NCBI GenBank assembly: GCA_002309475.1
Contig: DBXJ01000025.1
Coordinates: 1-17,613 of the forward strand
Length of the DNA stretch: 17,613 nt
Reading direction: 5' to 3'
Source of the DNA: Bacteroidales bacterium UBA1215
GTDB lineage: Bacteria > Bacteroidota > Bacteroidia > Bacteroidales > WCHB1-69
Below, in pieces: positions 6,347-14,179 of the stretch; the first letter of the stretch is position 1; each line of letters opens with the position of its first letter. Below the pieces are notes generated by a model. It did no database searches and had not been told where the DNA came from. It saw only the letters and a list, made by a program, of their open reading frames with translations. Position numbers and translations under genes: made by a program.

Positions 6347-7485
6347 TACAATGCAGCCTTTTCTACTGCTGCCAAGAAATTAGTGGTGATATATTCTAAT
6401 TGTTCCTTATCCAACTCGGTGTGCATCGGTAAAGAGATGACCTCTTTACATAATTGCTCACTGACAGGAAAATCACCTGCACCATAGCGAGGACTGGTAT
6501 ATGCTTTTTGCATATGCAAAGGAACCGGATAATAAATAGCACATGGTATCTGCTTTTCTGCCATATACTCCATCACCTTTTGACGATCTACCTGTTGCAA
6601 TCTTAAAGTATATTGATGGAAAATATGGGTGGTATTTTTCCCTTTTTGTGGAACTACCAACTTGCTGCAAGAAGCGAATTGACTATTATAATACGTTGCT
6701 GCAGATTGACGAGCAACATTATAATCATTTAAACGTTTGAGTTTGACATCTAATACGGCAGCCTGCAAACTATCTAAACGAGAATTTACACCTACCAAAT
6801 CATGATAATAGCGGACAAACATTCCGTGATTGACAATACCTCTTAATTTGTTTGCCAATTGGTCGTCGTTGGTAAAAATGGCACCACCATCTCCATAACA
6901 TCCCAAATTCTTGGAAGGGAAAAACGAGGTACATCCCATAATACCCATAGTACCGGCTTTTTGTGTGTGTCCGTCTGAAAATTGATAGTCTGCTCCCAAA
7001 GCTTGGCAAGCATCTTCTACTACATGAAGATGATATTTCTCAGCCACTTGCAACAGTCGTTCCATGTCGGCACACTGCCCGAACAAATGAACCGGCACCA
7101 CTGCTTTTGTCTTTGGCGTAATGGCTCTTTCTACTGCATCTACATTGATATTAAAAGTATCCGGATTTACATCTACCAACACCGGTGTCAAACCCAATAA
7201 GGCAATCACCTCTGCAGTGGCAATAAAAGTAAAGGTGGTCGTTATCACTTCGTCACCCGGTTGCAAACCCAATGCCATCAATGCTACTTGAATGGCTTCT
7301 GTTCCATTTCCGCATGGAATTACATGTTTTACATGCAGATACTGTTCCAAGTTAGCTTGAAAGCGATGAACAGCAGGTCCATTAATAAATGCACAACTAT
7401 CCAATATTTCTTCCCATTGGGCATCAATTTCCGGTTTGATTTTTTCATATTGCGATTTTAAATCGACCATTTGTATTTTTTTCAT
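6346..7485 (-). CDS. DegT/DnrJ/EryC1/StrS-family PLP sugar aminotransferase
   Basis: The product is 379 residues, a fold-type I PLP enzyme that aminates keto-sugars on nucleotide carriers for surface polysaccharides or glycoproteins. The N-terminal MVDLKSQYEKIKPEI start and GNGTEAIQVAL (59-69, phosphate-binding) are typical. E157-D158 in VVEDACQALGA contacts the pyridine nitrogen, and K192 in FFPSKNLGCYGDGG is the PLP Schiff-base lysine. The C-terminal IPCAIYYPVPLHMQ and SLPMHTELDKEQLEYI segments are also family hallmarks. The closest remembered relatives are WbpE/WlbC-type enzymes (3-amino sugars of uronic acid derivatives), but substrate cannot be fixed from sequence. It sits 14 bases after the DUF4296 gene and overlaps aroK. 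No sugar oxidase or acetyltransferase that would complete a WbpE-type pathway is adjacent; a dehydratase gene lies about 2.7 kb away on the other strand. Confidence 0.92.
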   Translation of the reverse strand: MKKIQMVDLKSQYEKIKPEIDAQWEEILDSCAFINGPAVHRFQANLEQYLHVKHVIPCGNGTEAIQVALMALGLQPGDEVITTTFTFIATAEVIALLGLTPVLVDVNPDTFNINVDAVERAITPKTKAVVPVHLFGQCADMERLLQVAEKYHLHVVEDACQALGADYQFSDGHTQKAGTMGIMGCTSFFPSKNLGCYGDGGAIFTNDDQLANKLRGIVNHGMFVRYYHDLVGVNSRLDSLQAAVLDVKLKRLNDYNVARQSAATYYNSQFASCSKLVVPQKGKNTTHIFHQYTLRLQQVDRQKVMEYMAEKQIPCAIYYPVPLHMQKAYTSPRYGAGDFPVSEQLCKEVISLPMHTELDKEQLEYITTNFLAAVEKAAL

Positions 7486-7499
7486 ATTTCAAAAATATT

Positions 7500-7937
7500 T
7501 TATTGTTTGACTTCTATTTGCTGACGAACTTCTTTTGTATTTGACAACTGGTGTGCAATATGTTTGGAAGTATCCGTTTCAATTGTTGGCAATTCTATTT
7601 TTGCTTGTTCTTGTATTAATTGATTGGTAACATTGGATTGTATTTCTTTAGCTTTTTCACTGTCCATAAAATAATAATTCATGCTTTCTTCAAAGATAGC
7701 ATAAGTAACATTATGCTTAGCCATGATAGCATTGATTTCTTTAGAAAACCATGTTTGTGCATCCAATTGCATTTGGGAATTCAGTCGCACTCGTAAACTT
7801 CCGTCTGCCAAATAGATATCATGCAAAATGGACTCCACCTGCGTTTGTGACAACAAATTAGCGGGCTTGCGAACACGCTTGGTGTGATGACAAGCTACTA
7901 ACAATAAACATATCAACACTATTATTATCTTTTTCAT
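7500..7937 (-). CDS. DUF4296 lipoprotein
   Basis: The product is 145 residues. It begins with a lipoprotein signal peptide: MKK, a hydrophobic core, and the lipobox LVAC with the lipidated Cys at residue 16. The residues after the Cys (HHTKRVRKP) are basic rather than acidic, which does not by itself fix inner- or outer-membrane placement in this phylum. The region at about 27-100 (ANLLSQTQVESILHDIYLAD, then FSKEINAIMAKHNVTYAIFEESMNYY) has the helical pattern of DUF4296, a Bacteroidetes family of unknown function. The C-terminal 40 residues are polar and likely disordered. It overlaps the end of pyrC by four bases (ATGA), a pairing I recall as common in the phylum. Role unknown; the link with pyrC appears to be genomic rather than biochemical. 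Confidence 0.85.
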   Translation of the reverse strand: MKKIIIVLICLLLVACHHTKRVRKPANLLSQTQVESILHDIYLADGSLRVRLNSQMQLDAQTWFSKEINAIMAKHNVTYAIFEESMNYYFMDSEKAKEIQSNVTNQLIQEQAKIELPTIETDTSKHIAHQLSNTKEVRQQIEVKQ

Positions 7938-9295
7938 CGTTCAAACTGCAACTCCATGGCAGGACTTTCGGAAACAAACTTACCTTCATTGAATGCTAAA
8001 ATTCCATTGACAAAAGTCTTTTCGATTTTTGCATGAAATTCTCTGCCTTCAAATATAGACCATGCACATTTATAATATATATTTTCTTTGGTGACTTTTG
8101 TTTTTTGTTCCATATCAACTATCACCAAATCGGCATAATAGCCTTTTCTTACAAAACCTCTTTTTTCTATCTTGTACAATTGTGCAGGATGGTGGGCATA
8201 CACTGCCGTCAACTGTTCTAATGTTAACTTTTTTTGAGCTACTAAATCCAACAAAACCAGCAAAGTATGTTGCACTATAGGGATACCGGAAGGTGCCTTG
8301 AAATAGGTATTTTGTTTTTCTTCCAACAAATGCGGAGCATGGTCTGAACCTACAGTGGCAAACACCCCTTCTTGCAAACCTTTTAGCAATGCCAACTTGT
8401 CTGCTTCTGATTTGATAGCGGGATTACATTTGAGTTTTGTACCGAATTGCTGATAATCGCGATTATCGAAGCAAAGATAAGACGTACAAACTTCTCCTAT
8501 GATATTGTGGGGTGCACGACGCAACAATTCTACTTCTTTTTGGGTTGTTACATGCATAATATGCAATTGTGTGCCATATTTCTCCGCCCTTTCCATCACA
8601 CTTTTTGTCGCTGTTACACAGGCTTCTTCACTGCGGATTTCACAATGTTTTTCTATTGGGACATCCTCGCCGTATTTATTTTTGAAATATTGTGAATTTT
8701 TACATATAATATCTTCATTTTCTGCATGAACGGCAATTGGAAAATCTTTTATCTGAAAAATTTTATCCAAAACCGCTTCATTACTGATAAGCATATTACC
8801 TGTGGAAGACCCGATGAATAATTTCAAGCCACACACTCGTTTTTTATCCATTTTTTCCACCTCGGCAAAATTGCTGTCAGTGGCAGCTAAATAAAAAGAA
8901 TAATTGCAAAACATTTTACCTTTTGCCATCGCAAAACGATCTTCAAGCAATTGGTTGGTAACAGTTTGCGGATTTACATTAGGCATATCCATCACCGATG
9001 TGACACCTCCTGCCAAAGCAGCTTTGCTTTCTGAAAGCATATCGGCCTTGTGGGTGGCACCCGGTTCACGAAAATGCACATGTTCGTCAATACAACCCGG
9101 CAAAACATACTTACCCTTCGCATCTATCAAAATAGTGTCAGCATGTCGTAAAATAGCATCTATTGACGTGGAATTTGGAAAAATTTCTGCTATTATTCCG
9201 TCTTGGACTAAAATATGAACAATTTTCTTTGTTGCCTCATTAACCAATGTGGCATTACAAATAAGGTAGTTGTTATTTTCCTCAATTGCCTTCAT
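7934..9295 (-). CDS. pyrC: Dihydroorotase
   Basis: This zinc-dependent amidohydrolase interconverts N-carbamoyl-aspartate and dihydroorotate in pyrimidine synthesis. The product is 453 residues when started at the ATG complementary to 9293-9295. The same frame runs on to 9454, but that extension is basic and hydrophobic nonsense that crosses the promoter and the divergent mazG start, so the shorter form is chosen. Metal ligands and motifs are intact: DEHVHFREPG (H72, H74, R76), GLKLFIGSSTGN (K158), H190 in AVHAENED, H245/H248 in HIMHVT, and GSDHAPH (D318, H319). It is the first gene of a minus-strand operon with DUF4296, the aminotransferase and aroK. The promoter -7 box ends only 8 bases before the ATG, suggesting a very short or absent leader. 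Confidence 0.94.
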   Translation of the reverse strand: MKAIEENNNYLICNATLVNEATKKIVHILVQDGIIAEIFPNSTSIDAILRHADTILIDAKGKYVLPGCIDEHVHFREPGATHKADMLSESKAALAGGVTSVMDMPNVNPQTVTNQLLEDRFAMAKGKMFCNYSFYLAATDSNFAEVEKMDKKRVCGLKLFIGSSTGNMLISNEAVLDKIFQIKDFPIAVHAENEDIICKNSQYFKNKYGEDVPIEKHCEIRSEEACVTATKSVMERAEKYGTQLHIMHVTTQKEVELLRRAPHNIIGEVCTSYLCFDNRDYQQFGTKLKCNPAIKSEADKLALLKGLQEGVFATVGSDHAPHLLEEKQNTYFKAPSGIPIVQHTLLVLLDLVAQKKLTLEQLTAVYAHHPAQLYKIEKRGFVRKGYYADLVIVDMEQKTKVTKENIYYKCAWSIFEGREFHAKIEKTFVNGILAFNEGKFVSESPAMELQFER

Positions 9296-9303
9296 ACAAA
9301 CTG

Positions 9304-9311
9304 CAAAGATA
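9304..9311 (-). promoter_or_regulatory. -7 box of the pyrC operon promoter
   Basis: On the minus strand the sequence reads TATCTTTG followed by CAG, eight bases before the pyrC ATG. It matches the Bacteroidetes TAnnTTTG element exactly. No clear TTTG -33 element is visible at the usual distance. It forms one arm of a 17-bp inverted repeat with the mazG promoter. Confidence 0.65.
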
Positions 9312-9404
9312 CTAAAAAGTTGTGAGTTATCATTTATAAAATATCCATTTTTTTTAATTTTTCTGTACAACCTCCAAATCTCTTTATCTTTCAACAAAAA
9401 ATAG

Positions 9405-9412
9405 TATCTTTG
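9405..9412 (+). promoter_or_regulatory. -7 box of the mazG promoter
   Basis: TATCTTTG matches the Bacteroidetes box exactly and lies 18 bases before the mazG ATG, giving a leader of roughly a dozen bases. No convincing TTTG -33 element is seen at the expected spacing. Confidence 0.65.
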
Positions 9413-9430
9413 CAGTTTAATATTTAGAAT

Positions 9431-10213
9431 ATGGAAGAAAACGAAAACAGTCAAGCTATCAATAGATTATTAACCATAATGACAGAATTAAGAGCTAAAT
9501 GTCCATGGGATAAAAAACAAACTATTGAATCGTTACGATGCCTAACTATTGAAGAAGTATATGAACTTTCGGATGCCATTATGGATAAAAATTTGAAAGG
9601 TATCAGTGAAGAACTGGGTGACATTATGTTGCATATCGTTTTCTATTGTCAGATTGCCATGGAACAAAATAGTTTCAATTTTGCAGAAGTGGTCAATCAC
9701 CTTTGCGAAAAACTAATCATTCGCCATCCACATGTATATGCCACTGAACAAGTAAATTCCGCTGAAGATGTGAAAGTGAATTGGGAAAAGATAAAACTCA
9801 GCAGCAAAGAAGGTAGAAAAACGGTTTTGGGAGGTGTTCCAAAATCATTGCCGGCATTGGTAAAAGCTTACCGCATACAAGAAAAAGTCCATGGTGTACA
9901 TTTCGATTGGAAGGAATCGGAAGATGTATTAGCAAAAATTCGTGAAGAAATAAAAGAATTTGAAACTGAAAAACAAGCAAACGACCACGACAAAATGGAG
10001 GAAGAATTTGGAGACATATTGTTTTCATTGATTAACTATGGTCGCCATCTGCATATCAACCCTGAAGATGCCTTGGAAAAAACCAACCGTAAATTTATCA
10101 ATCGTTTCAACAGAATGGAACAAAATATTTTGGCAGATGGCAAACATCTGCCGGATATGAGTGTTGAAGAAATGGAAAAATATTGGCAAATAGCAAAAAA
10201 AGATGAAAAATAA
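9431..10213 (+). CDS. mazG: MazG nucleoside triphosphate pyrophosphohydrolase
   Basis: This cytoplasmic all-alpha NTP pyrophosphohydrolase converts NTPs to NMPs and pyrophosphate, and in characterised members it cleans non-canonical nucleotides or tunes ppGpp. The product is 260 residues, the size of the two-domain E. coli type. The N-terminal domain has CPWDKKQT (24-31) and the metal-binding set EEVYEL (E41, E42, E45) with EELGD (E60, E61, D64). The C-terminal domain repeats it with REEIKEFE (E172, E173, E176) and EEEFGD (E190-192, D195). The linking segment KVNWEKIKLSSKEGR is also conserved. The last 11 bases overlap the start of the following dehydratase gene in another frame, so the two are coupled, although no functional link is known. 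Confidence 0.94.
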   Translation: MEENENSQAINRLLTIMTELRAKCPWDKKQTIESLRCLTIEEVYELSDAIMDKNLKGISEELGDIMLHIVFYCQIAMEQNSFNFAEVVNHLCEKLIIRHPHVYATEQVNSAEDVKVNWEKIKLSSKEGRKTVLGGVPKSLPALVKAYRIQEKVHGVHFDWKESEDVLAKIREEIKEFETEKQANDHDKMEEEFGDILFSLINYGRHLHINPEDALEKTNRKFINRFNRMEQNILADGKHLPDMSVEEMEKYWQIAKKDEK

Positions 10214-12092
10214 AATTCGAAAACTATTTCCGCAAAAAGTTGTCCCATCGGGATTTGTGTTAACTATCGATATCATCATTGTAGTTATTTCTACTTTGCT
10301 GGCCATATTGTTCAGACACAATTATCATACTATCCACGTTTTTACAGAACATAAGATTATCATTATGTTTGTAACTATTTTGCTGGTTAGATCTATTTCT
10401 TTTGTCATTTTCAAAACACACAACAATGTTTTAAGATATACCAGTGTCAGCGACTTATTGCGATTGGTTTACATCAATATAATAGGATCGATGATTATTG
10501 CTGTTATCAACATTTTTATCTATTCTGTGCTAAAACAACAATTTGTAGTCCCCTTCTCTATTGTTTTATTGGAATTTATCATTACTACATTCTTAATGTT
10601 GTTTTATCGAACACTCATCAACGCACTTTATAGCGATTCTCATCGTCTAGATAATGTTCGCAACCACATACTTATCTATGGAGCAGGAGAATTAGGGTTC
10701 ACCACTTTGCATTCCATCAACAGAGACTTACAACGGAAATATGATATCATCGGTTTTGTTGATGATGACCCGCAAAAAATCGGTAAAAAGATTGAAGGCT
10801 TACCTATCTATGCCGGCAAGGACTTACCTATTCTTTTAGAGTCAAAAAACATTGCCCATATCATCATCGCCATTGAAAACATGAATGTGGAAAAAAGAAC
10901 TGCCATAGCAGAAACCTGCCTCAATCACCATGTAAAAACTTTGGTGGTGCCACCCGTGCAAAAATGGATCAACGGAGAATTAAGTTTCAAACAGATTAAA
11001 AAAATTCGTATAGAAGATTTGTTGAGCAGAGAGCCTATTCAAATGAGCGACAAGCAAATACAAAAATTCCTGCTTGACAAAACCATTTTGGTAACCGGTG
11101 CCGCAGGGTCTATCGGCAGTGAAATTGTTCGCCAACTCACTAATTACAATTACAAACAAATGATTCTCATCGACAATGCAGAATCTCCTATGTATTTTTT
11201 GGAATTAGATTTAAAAAATTTAAGCACAAAAAACAACTATATTACTTACATTGGCAACATTTGCCATGAAAAATTCATGAGCAATATTTTTGAAACCTAC
11301 CACCCCAACGTAGTTTTTCACGCTGCTGCCTACAAGCATGTACCTTTGATGGAAAAAAATCCTATGCAAGCCATAGAAGTAAACGTTTTAGGTACTAAAA
11401 ATCTGGCAGACTTAAGTGTAAAAAACGGTGTGGAAAAATTTGTCATGATTTCCACCGATAAAGCTGTCAACCCTACCAGTATTATGGGAGCTTCCAAACG
11501 TTTGGCAGAAATGTATGTACAATCTTTGAACCAAAAAAGCCAATGTAAATTTATCACCACTCGTTTTGGCAATGTTTTAGGATCTAACGGCTCTATAATT
11601 CCTATTCTAAAACAACAAATAGAAAAAGGCGGTCCGGTAACGATTACGCATCCGGAAGTAACACGATTTTTTATGACTATTCCTGAAGCCTGCGAATTGG
11701 TATTACAAGCCGGCAGCATGGGTGAAGGCGGTGAAATATATGTGTTTGACATGGGAAAAAGTGTCAAAATTTACGATTTGGCCACCAAAATGATTCATCT
11801 ATCCGGACTGGAATTGGGAAAAGACATACAAATTGTTTTCACCGGACTACGTCCCGGCGAAAAACTCTACGAGGAAGTTCTCGCCAACGAAGAAAATACC
11901 AGTGCCACTCAAAACGATAAAATTAAAATTGCCAAAGTACAACCTTATAATTATGACGATATCTGTCAACAAATTAGCGATATAGCCACTGCCATGAACA
12001 ACCATGACGAAATGTTGATGGTAAAATTGATGAAGCATGCTATTCCCGAATTTAAAAGTCAGAATTCAAAATTTGAAATACTGGATGAATAA
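10203..12092 (+). CDS. WbpM/CapD-type membrane nucleotide-sugar 4,6-dehydratase
   Basis: The product is 629 residues, the large membrane form of the polysaccharide biosynthesis dehydratases that convert UDP-GlcNAc to a 4-keto-6-deoxy sugar for capsule, O-antigen or protein glycans. About four membrane helices lie in residues 17-137. A first Rossmann-like domain follows (LIYGAGELGFT, 158-167) and then the catalytic short-chain dehydrogenase domain (ILVTGAAGSIGSE, 295-307, NAD(P) binding). The active-site stretch MISTDKAVNPTSIMGASKR has Ser417, with Met428 in place of the usual Tyr and Lys432. This SMK triad is the known hallmark of the large WbpM-like group, so the enzyme should be active. The RPGEKLYEEVL motif near the C-terminus is conserved. 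It starts inside the end of mazG. The 4-keto product could feed an aminotransferase such as the one at 6346-7485; this is inference. Confidence 0.93.
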   Translation: MKNKIRKLFPQKVVPSGFVLTIDIIIVVISTLLAILFRHNYHTIHVFTEHKIIIMFVTILLVRSISFVIFKTHNNVLRYTSVSDLLRLVYINIIGSMIIAVINIFIYSVLKQQFVVPFSIVLLEFIITTFLMLFYRTLINALYSDSHRLDNVRNHILIYGAGELGFTTLHSINRDLQRKYDIIGFVDDDPQKIGKKIEGLPIYAGKDLPILLESKNIAHIIIAIENMNVEKRTAIAETCLNHHVKTLVVPPVQKWINGELSFKQIKKIRIEDLLSREPIQMSDKQIQKFLLDKTILVTGAAGSIGSEIVRQLTNYNYKQMILIDNAESPMYFLELDLKNLSTKNNYITYIGNICHEKFMSNIFETYHPNVVFHAAAYKHVPLMEKNPMQAIEVNVLGTKNLADLSVKNGVEKFVMISTDKAVNPTSIMGASKRLAEMYVQSLNQKSQCKFITTRFGNVLGSNGSIIPILKQQIEKGGPVTITHPEVTRFFMTIPEACELVLQAGSMGEGGEIYVFDMGKSVKIYDLATKMIHLSGLELGKDIQIVFTGLRPGEKLYEEVLANEENTSATQNDKIKIAKVQPYNYDDICQQISDIATAMNNHDEMLMVKLMKHAIPEFKSQNSKFEILDE

Positions 12093-12129
12093 ATGATGTA
12101 ATTCCACATTTTTATTCAACAAAAAATTA

Positions 12130-12137
12130 TACATTTG
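12130..12137 (+). promoter_or_regulatory. Putative -7 box upstream of ftsX
   Basis: TACATTTG, followed by C, fits TAnnTTTG and lies 19 bases before the ftsX ATG, in the 64-base gap after the dehydratase gene. No clear -33 element is present, and read-through from the upstream gene is also possible because no terminator hairpin is visible in the gap. Confidence 0.5.
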
Positions 12138-12156
12138 CAAAATGAAATATTAGACT

Positions 12157-13038
12157 ATGGCTGTTCAAATAGAAAAAATAACAAAACATCGTTTAGCATC
12201 TTCCAAAGTATCCACAGTGATAAGTATTGCGTTGGTGCTATTTATGATTGGTTTATTAGGCATTATTATCATCAATGCCAAACAAATCTCCGACAAGGTA
12301 AAAGAAAATATTGGTTTTGAAGTCATGCTGGCATCCGACATCACTGAAGGACAAACCAACAAACTGCAACAAGAATTGGAGTCGAAACCATACGTAAAAT
12401 CTATCACCTACCTTTCAAAAGAGGAAGCCACACAAGAAACCATCGACCAATTAGGACATGATTTCAGAGATGTGGTTGGCGATATTCTTCCTGCATCTTT
12501 CCAATTGAAAATCAATGCAAAATATGCCAACAACGATAGTTTATTAATTATAGAAAAAGATCTTAACTTGATGGAAAATGTCAGTGATGTCAATTACCAT
12601 AAAAGTTATGTAAACAATATCAATGAAAATTTGAACAAAATCAGTCTTATACTACTGATTATTAGTGCTATATTATTGATTATTTCATTGGCATTAATTA
12701 GCAATACTATTCGAATTTCCATTTATTCCAAACGATTTATTATCAAAAGCATGTTATTGGTAGGAGCAAAACGAAGCACTATTTACAATCCTTTTATTGT
12801 AAGTAGTATTATTCAAGGTATTTGGGGGGCCATACTTGCCATATTGGGTTTGATAGGTGTATTGTATTTCTGCTATACACAGCCATTTGCAGCATCTATC
12901 ATTGACTTTTCACAACCCAAATACTACATGTTTTTATTTATCATCATCTTTTTTATCGGAATTCTAATCACTTGGCTTTCTACTCTATTTTCAGTAAGAA
13001 AGTATATAAAAATGAAAATTGACAAATTATACGAATAA
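12157..13038 (+). CDS. ftsX: Cell-division protein FtsX (permease-like)
   Basis: FtsX is the membrane half of the FtsEX complex, which couples ATP use to activation of peptidoglycan hydrolases at the septum. The product is 293 residues with the expected layout. A cytoplasmic N-terminus is followed by TM1 (about 20-40), then a periplasmic domain (41-160, including the GFEVMLASDITEGQ and SITYLSKEEA strands typical of FtsX). Three C-terminal helices follow (about 162-183, 213-240, 257-280). The segment between TM2 and TM3 (SKRFIIKSMLLVGAKRSTI) is the conserved coupling loop that contacts the FtsE ATPase. ftsE is not in the window. In this phylum ftsX commonly stands apart from ftsE and next to the DUF3098 gene, as here (9 bases to the next ATG). 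Confidence 0.93.
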   Translation: MAVQIEKITKHRLASSKVSTVISIALVLFMIGLLGIIIINAKQISDKVKENIGFEVMLASDITEGQTNKLQQELESKPYVKSITYLSKEEATQETIDQLGHDFRDVVGDILPASFQLKINAKYANNDSLLIIEKDLNLMENVSDVNYHKSYVNNINENLNKISLILLIISAILLIISLALISNTIRISIYSKRFIIKSMLLVGAKRSTIYNPFIVSSIIQGIWGAILAILGLIGVLYFCYTQPFAASIIDFSQPKYYMFLFIIIFFIGILITWLSTLFSVRKYIKMKIDKLYE

Positions 13039-13047
13039 TACAAGATT

Positions 13048-13374
13048 ATGGCAAAAGTTAATAATTCACAAAAAAATAATAAAAATTTAAAGGACACACA
13101 AATTGAACAATGGGCATCGGGTATGACGTTCAACAAATGGAACTACATTTTATTATGCATTAGCATATTAGTTTTGATATTAGGATATGTTTTGCTGTCA
13201 GGTGGCGGCACAGATGATCCTAACCAATTTAGTGAAGCCATTTTTGATACAAGGCGACTGGTAGTAGCACCTATTACTTTGGTCATTGGCTTTGCCATTG
13301 CTTTTTTTGCTATCATGCTTCGTTTTGGCAAAAAAGAAGAGGAGTCAGACAATAGCATTGCACCTAAAGAATAG
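13048..13374 (+). CDS. DUF3098 membrane protein
   Basis: The product is 108 residues with two predicted transmembrane helices (about 32-50 and 72-91). They are separated by the conserved loop SGGGTDDPNQFSEAIFDTRR, and a charged C-terminus follows. The pattern GYxLLSGGG..DPN.F...IFDTRR...API matches DUF3098, a small Bacteroidetes family of unknown function that I recall between ftsX and uppP. By the positive-inside rule the N- and C-termini should be cytoplasmic, placing the Gly/Asp-rich loop in the periplasm. The gene is 9 bases after ftsX and 3 bases before uppP, so the three are almost certainly co-transcribed. A role in envelope or septum biogenesis is inferred from neighbours only. Confidence 0.9.
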   Translation: MAKVNNSQKNNKNLKDTQIEQWASGMTFNKWNYILLCISILVLILGYVLLSGGGTDDPNQFSEAIFDTRRLVVAPITLVIGFAIAFFAIMLRFGKKEEESDNSIAPKE

Positions 13375-13377
13375 TCG

Positions 13378-14175
13378 ATGGATGTTTTCAGTGCCTTTAT
13401 TCTTGGCTTAATCCAAGGATTGACAGAATTTTTGCCCGTCAGCAGTAGCGGACATTTAGCCATAGGCAGTTATTTATTCGGACTGGAAAATGGAGAAGAA
13501 AATCTATCTTTTACCATCATCGTTCATGCTGCCACGGTTTTGAGTACAATAGTCGTTCTACACAACGAAATTTGGAATTTGTTAAAAGGAGTTTTCAAAT
13601 TCAAATGGAATGAAGAAATGCAATATGCCTGCAAAATTCTTCTTTCTATGGTTCCCATTCTGATTGTCGGTCTGTTTTTTAAAGATGTTGTGGAAGAGTT
13701 TTTCGGCAATGGACTTTTATTAGTCGGCATTTGCCTGTTGATAACCGCCACACTGTTATTCTTTGCCTACAAAGCCAAACCACGACAAAAAGAACATATC
13801 AGTTTTTTAGATAGTTTTATCATTGGATTATCGCAAGCTGTAGCAGTTTTGCCGGGTTTATCGCGTTCCGGCACCACTATTGCTACAGGTTTGTTATTAG
13901 GCAATAAAAAAGAAACCGTTTCTCGTTTTTCTTTTTTGATGGTAATTATTCCTATTTTGGGGGAGGCATTCCTAGATTCATTAGATATGATGCAAATGGG
14001 AACACATATTGACAACATATTGCCATTGATTGTCGGTTTTGTTACGGCATTCCTTTCCGGTTGCTTTGCATGTAAATGGATGCTGAAAATTGTTCAAAAA
14101 GGCAAATTGATATACTTTGCCATCTATTGTATAATAGCAGCAGCAACAGCCATCACCTTAAATTTTATCTTGTAA
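13378..14175 (+). CDS. uppP: Undecaprenyl-diphosphatase (UppP/BacA)
   Basis: This integral membrane enzyme removes a phosphate from undecaprenyl pyrophosphate to regenerate the lipid carrier for peptidoglycan and surface glycans. Its presence is also associated with bacitracin tolerance. The product is 265 residues, of normal length, with many hydrophobic helices. The first catalytic region is QGLTEFLPVSSSGHL (13-27), with Glu17 and His26. The first acidic position of the (E/Q)xxxE motif is Gln13, a known variant. The second region is LPGLSRSGTTIATG (158-171), with the essential Arg163. The gene starts 3 bases after the DUF3098 stop. In many Bacteroidetes truB and queA follow; here the operon ends, and a convergent flippase gene begins after only four bases. 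Confidence 0.95.
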   Translation: MDVFSAFILGLIQGLTEFLPVSSSGHLAIGSYLFGLENGEENLSFTIIVHAATVLSTIVVLHNEIWNLLKGVFKFKWNEEMQYACKILLSMVPILIVGLFFKDVVEEFFGNGLLLVGICLLITATLLFFAYKAKPRQKEHISFLDSFIIGLSQAVAVLPGLSRSGTTIATGLLLGNKKETVSRFSFLMVIIPILGEAFLDSLDMMQMGTHIDNILPLIVGFVTAFLSGCFACKWMLKIVQKGKLIYFAIYCIIAAATAITLNFIL

Positions 14176-14179
14176 ATTA

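Larger units (their letters stand above)
9298..9418. repeat. 17-bp inverted repeat formed by divergent promoters
   Basis: AAACTGCAAAGATACTA at 9298-9314 is the exact reverse complement of TAGTATCTTTGCAGTTT at 9402-9418. Each arm contains a TATCTTTG promoter box, one firing left into pyrC and one firing right into mazG. The 87 bases between the arms are AT-rich and hold no gene. Confidence 0.9.

Noticed and set aside
8904..9218. Plus-strand frame of 104 codons antisense to pyrC
   Set aside because: It lies wholly inside conserved dihydroorotase sequence, without an own promoter or recognisable motif.
9296..9454. N-terminal extension of dihydroorotase to 9454
   Set aside because: It crosses the pyrC and mazG promoters and the mazG start, and its residues have no family resemblance; the amidohydrolase fold begins just after the Met at 9295.
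11330..11767. Minus-strand frame of 145 codons within the dehydratase gene
   Set aside because: It is fully antisense to a well-supported gene, with no promoter, and its composition reflects the opposite strand.
13390..13455. Gln13 in UppP as a loss-of-function change
   Set aside because: The family motif is (E/Q)xxxE, so Gln at the first position is an accepted variant and the other catalytic residues are intact.
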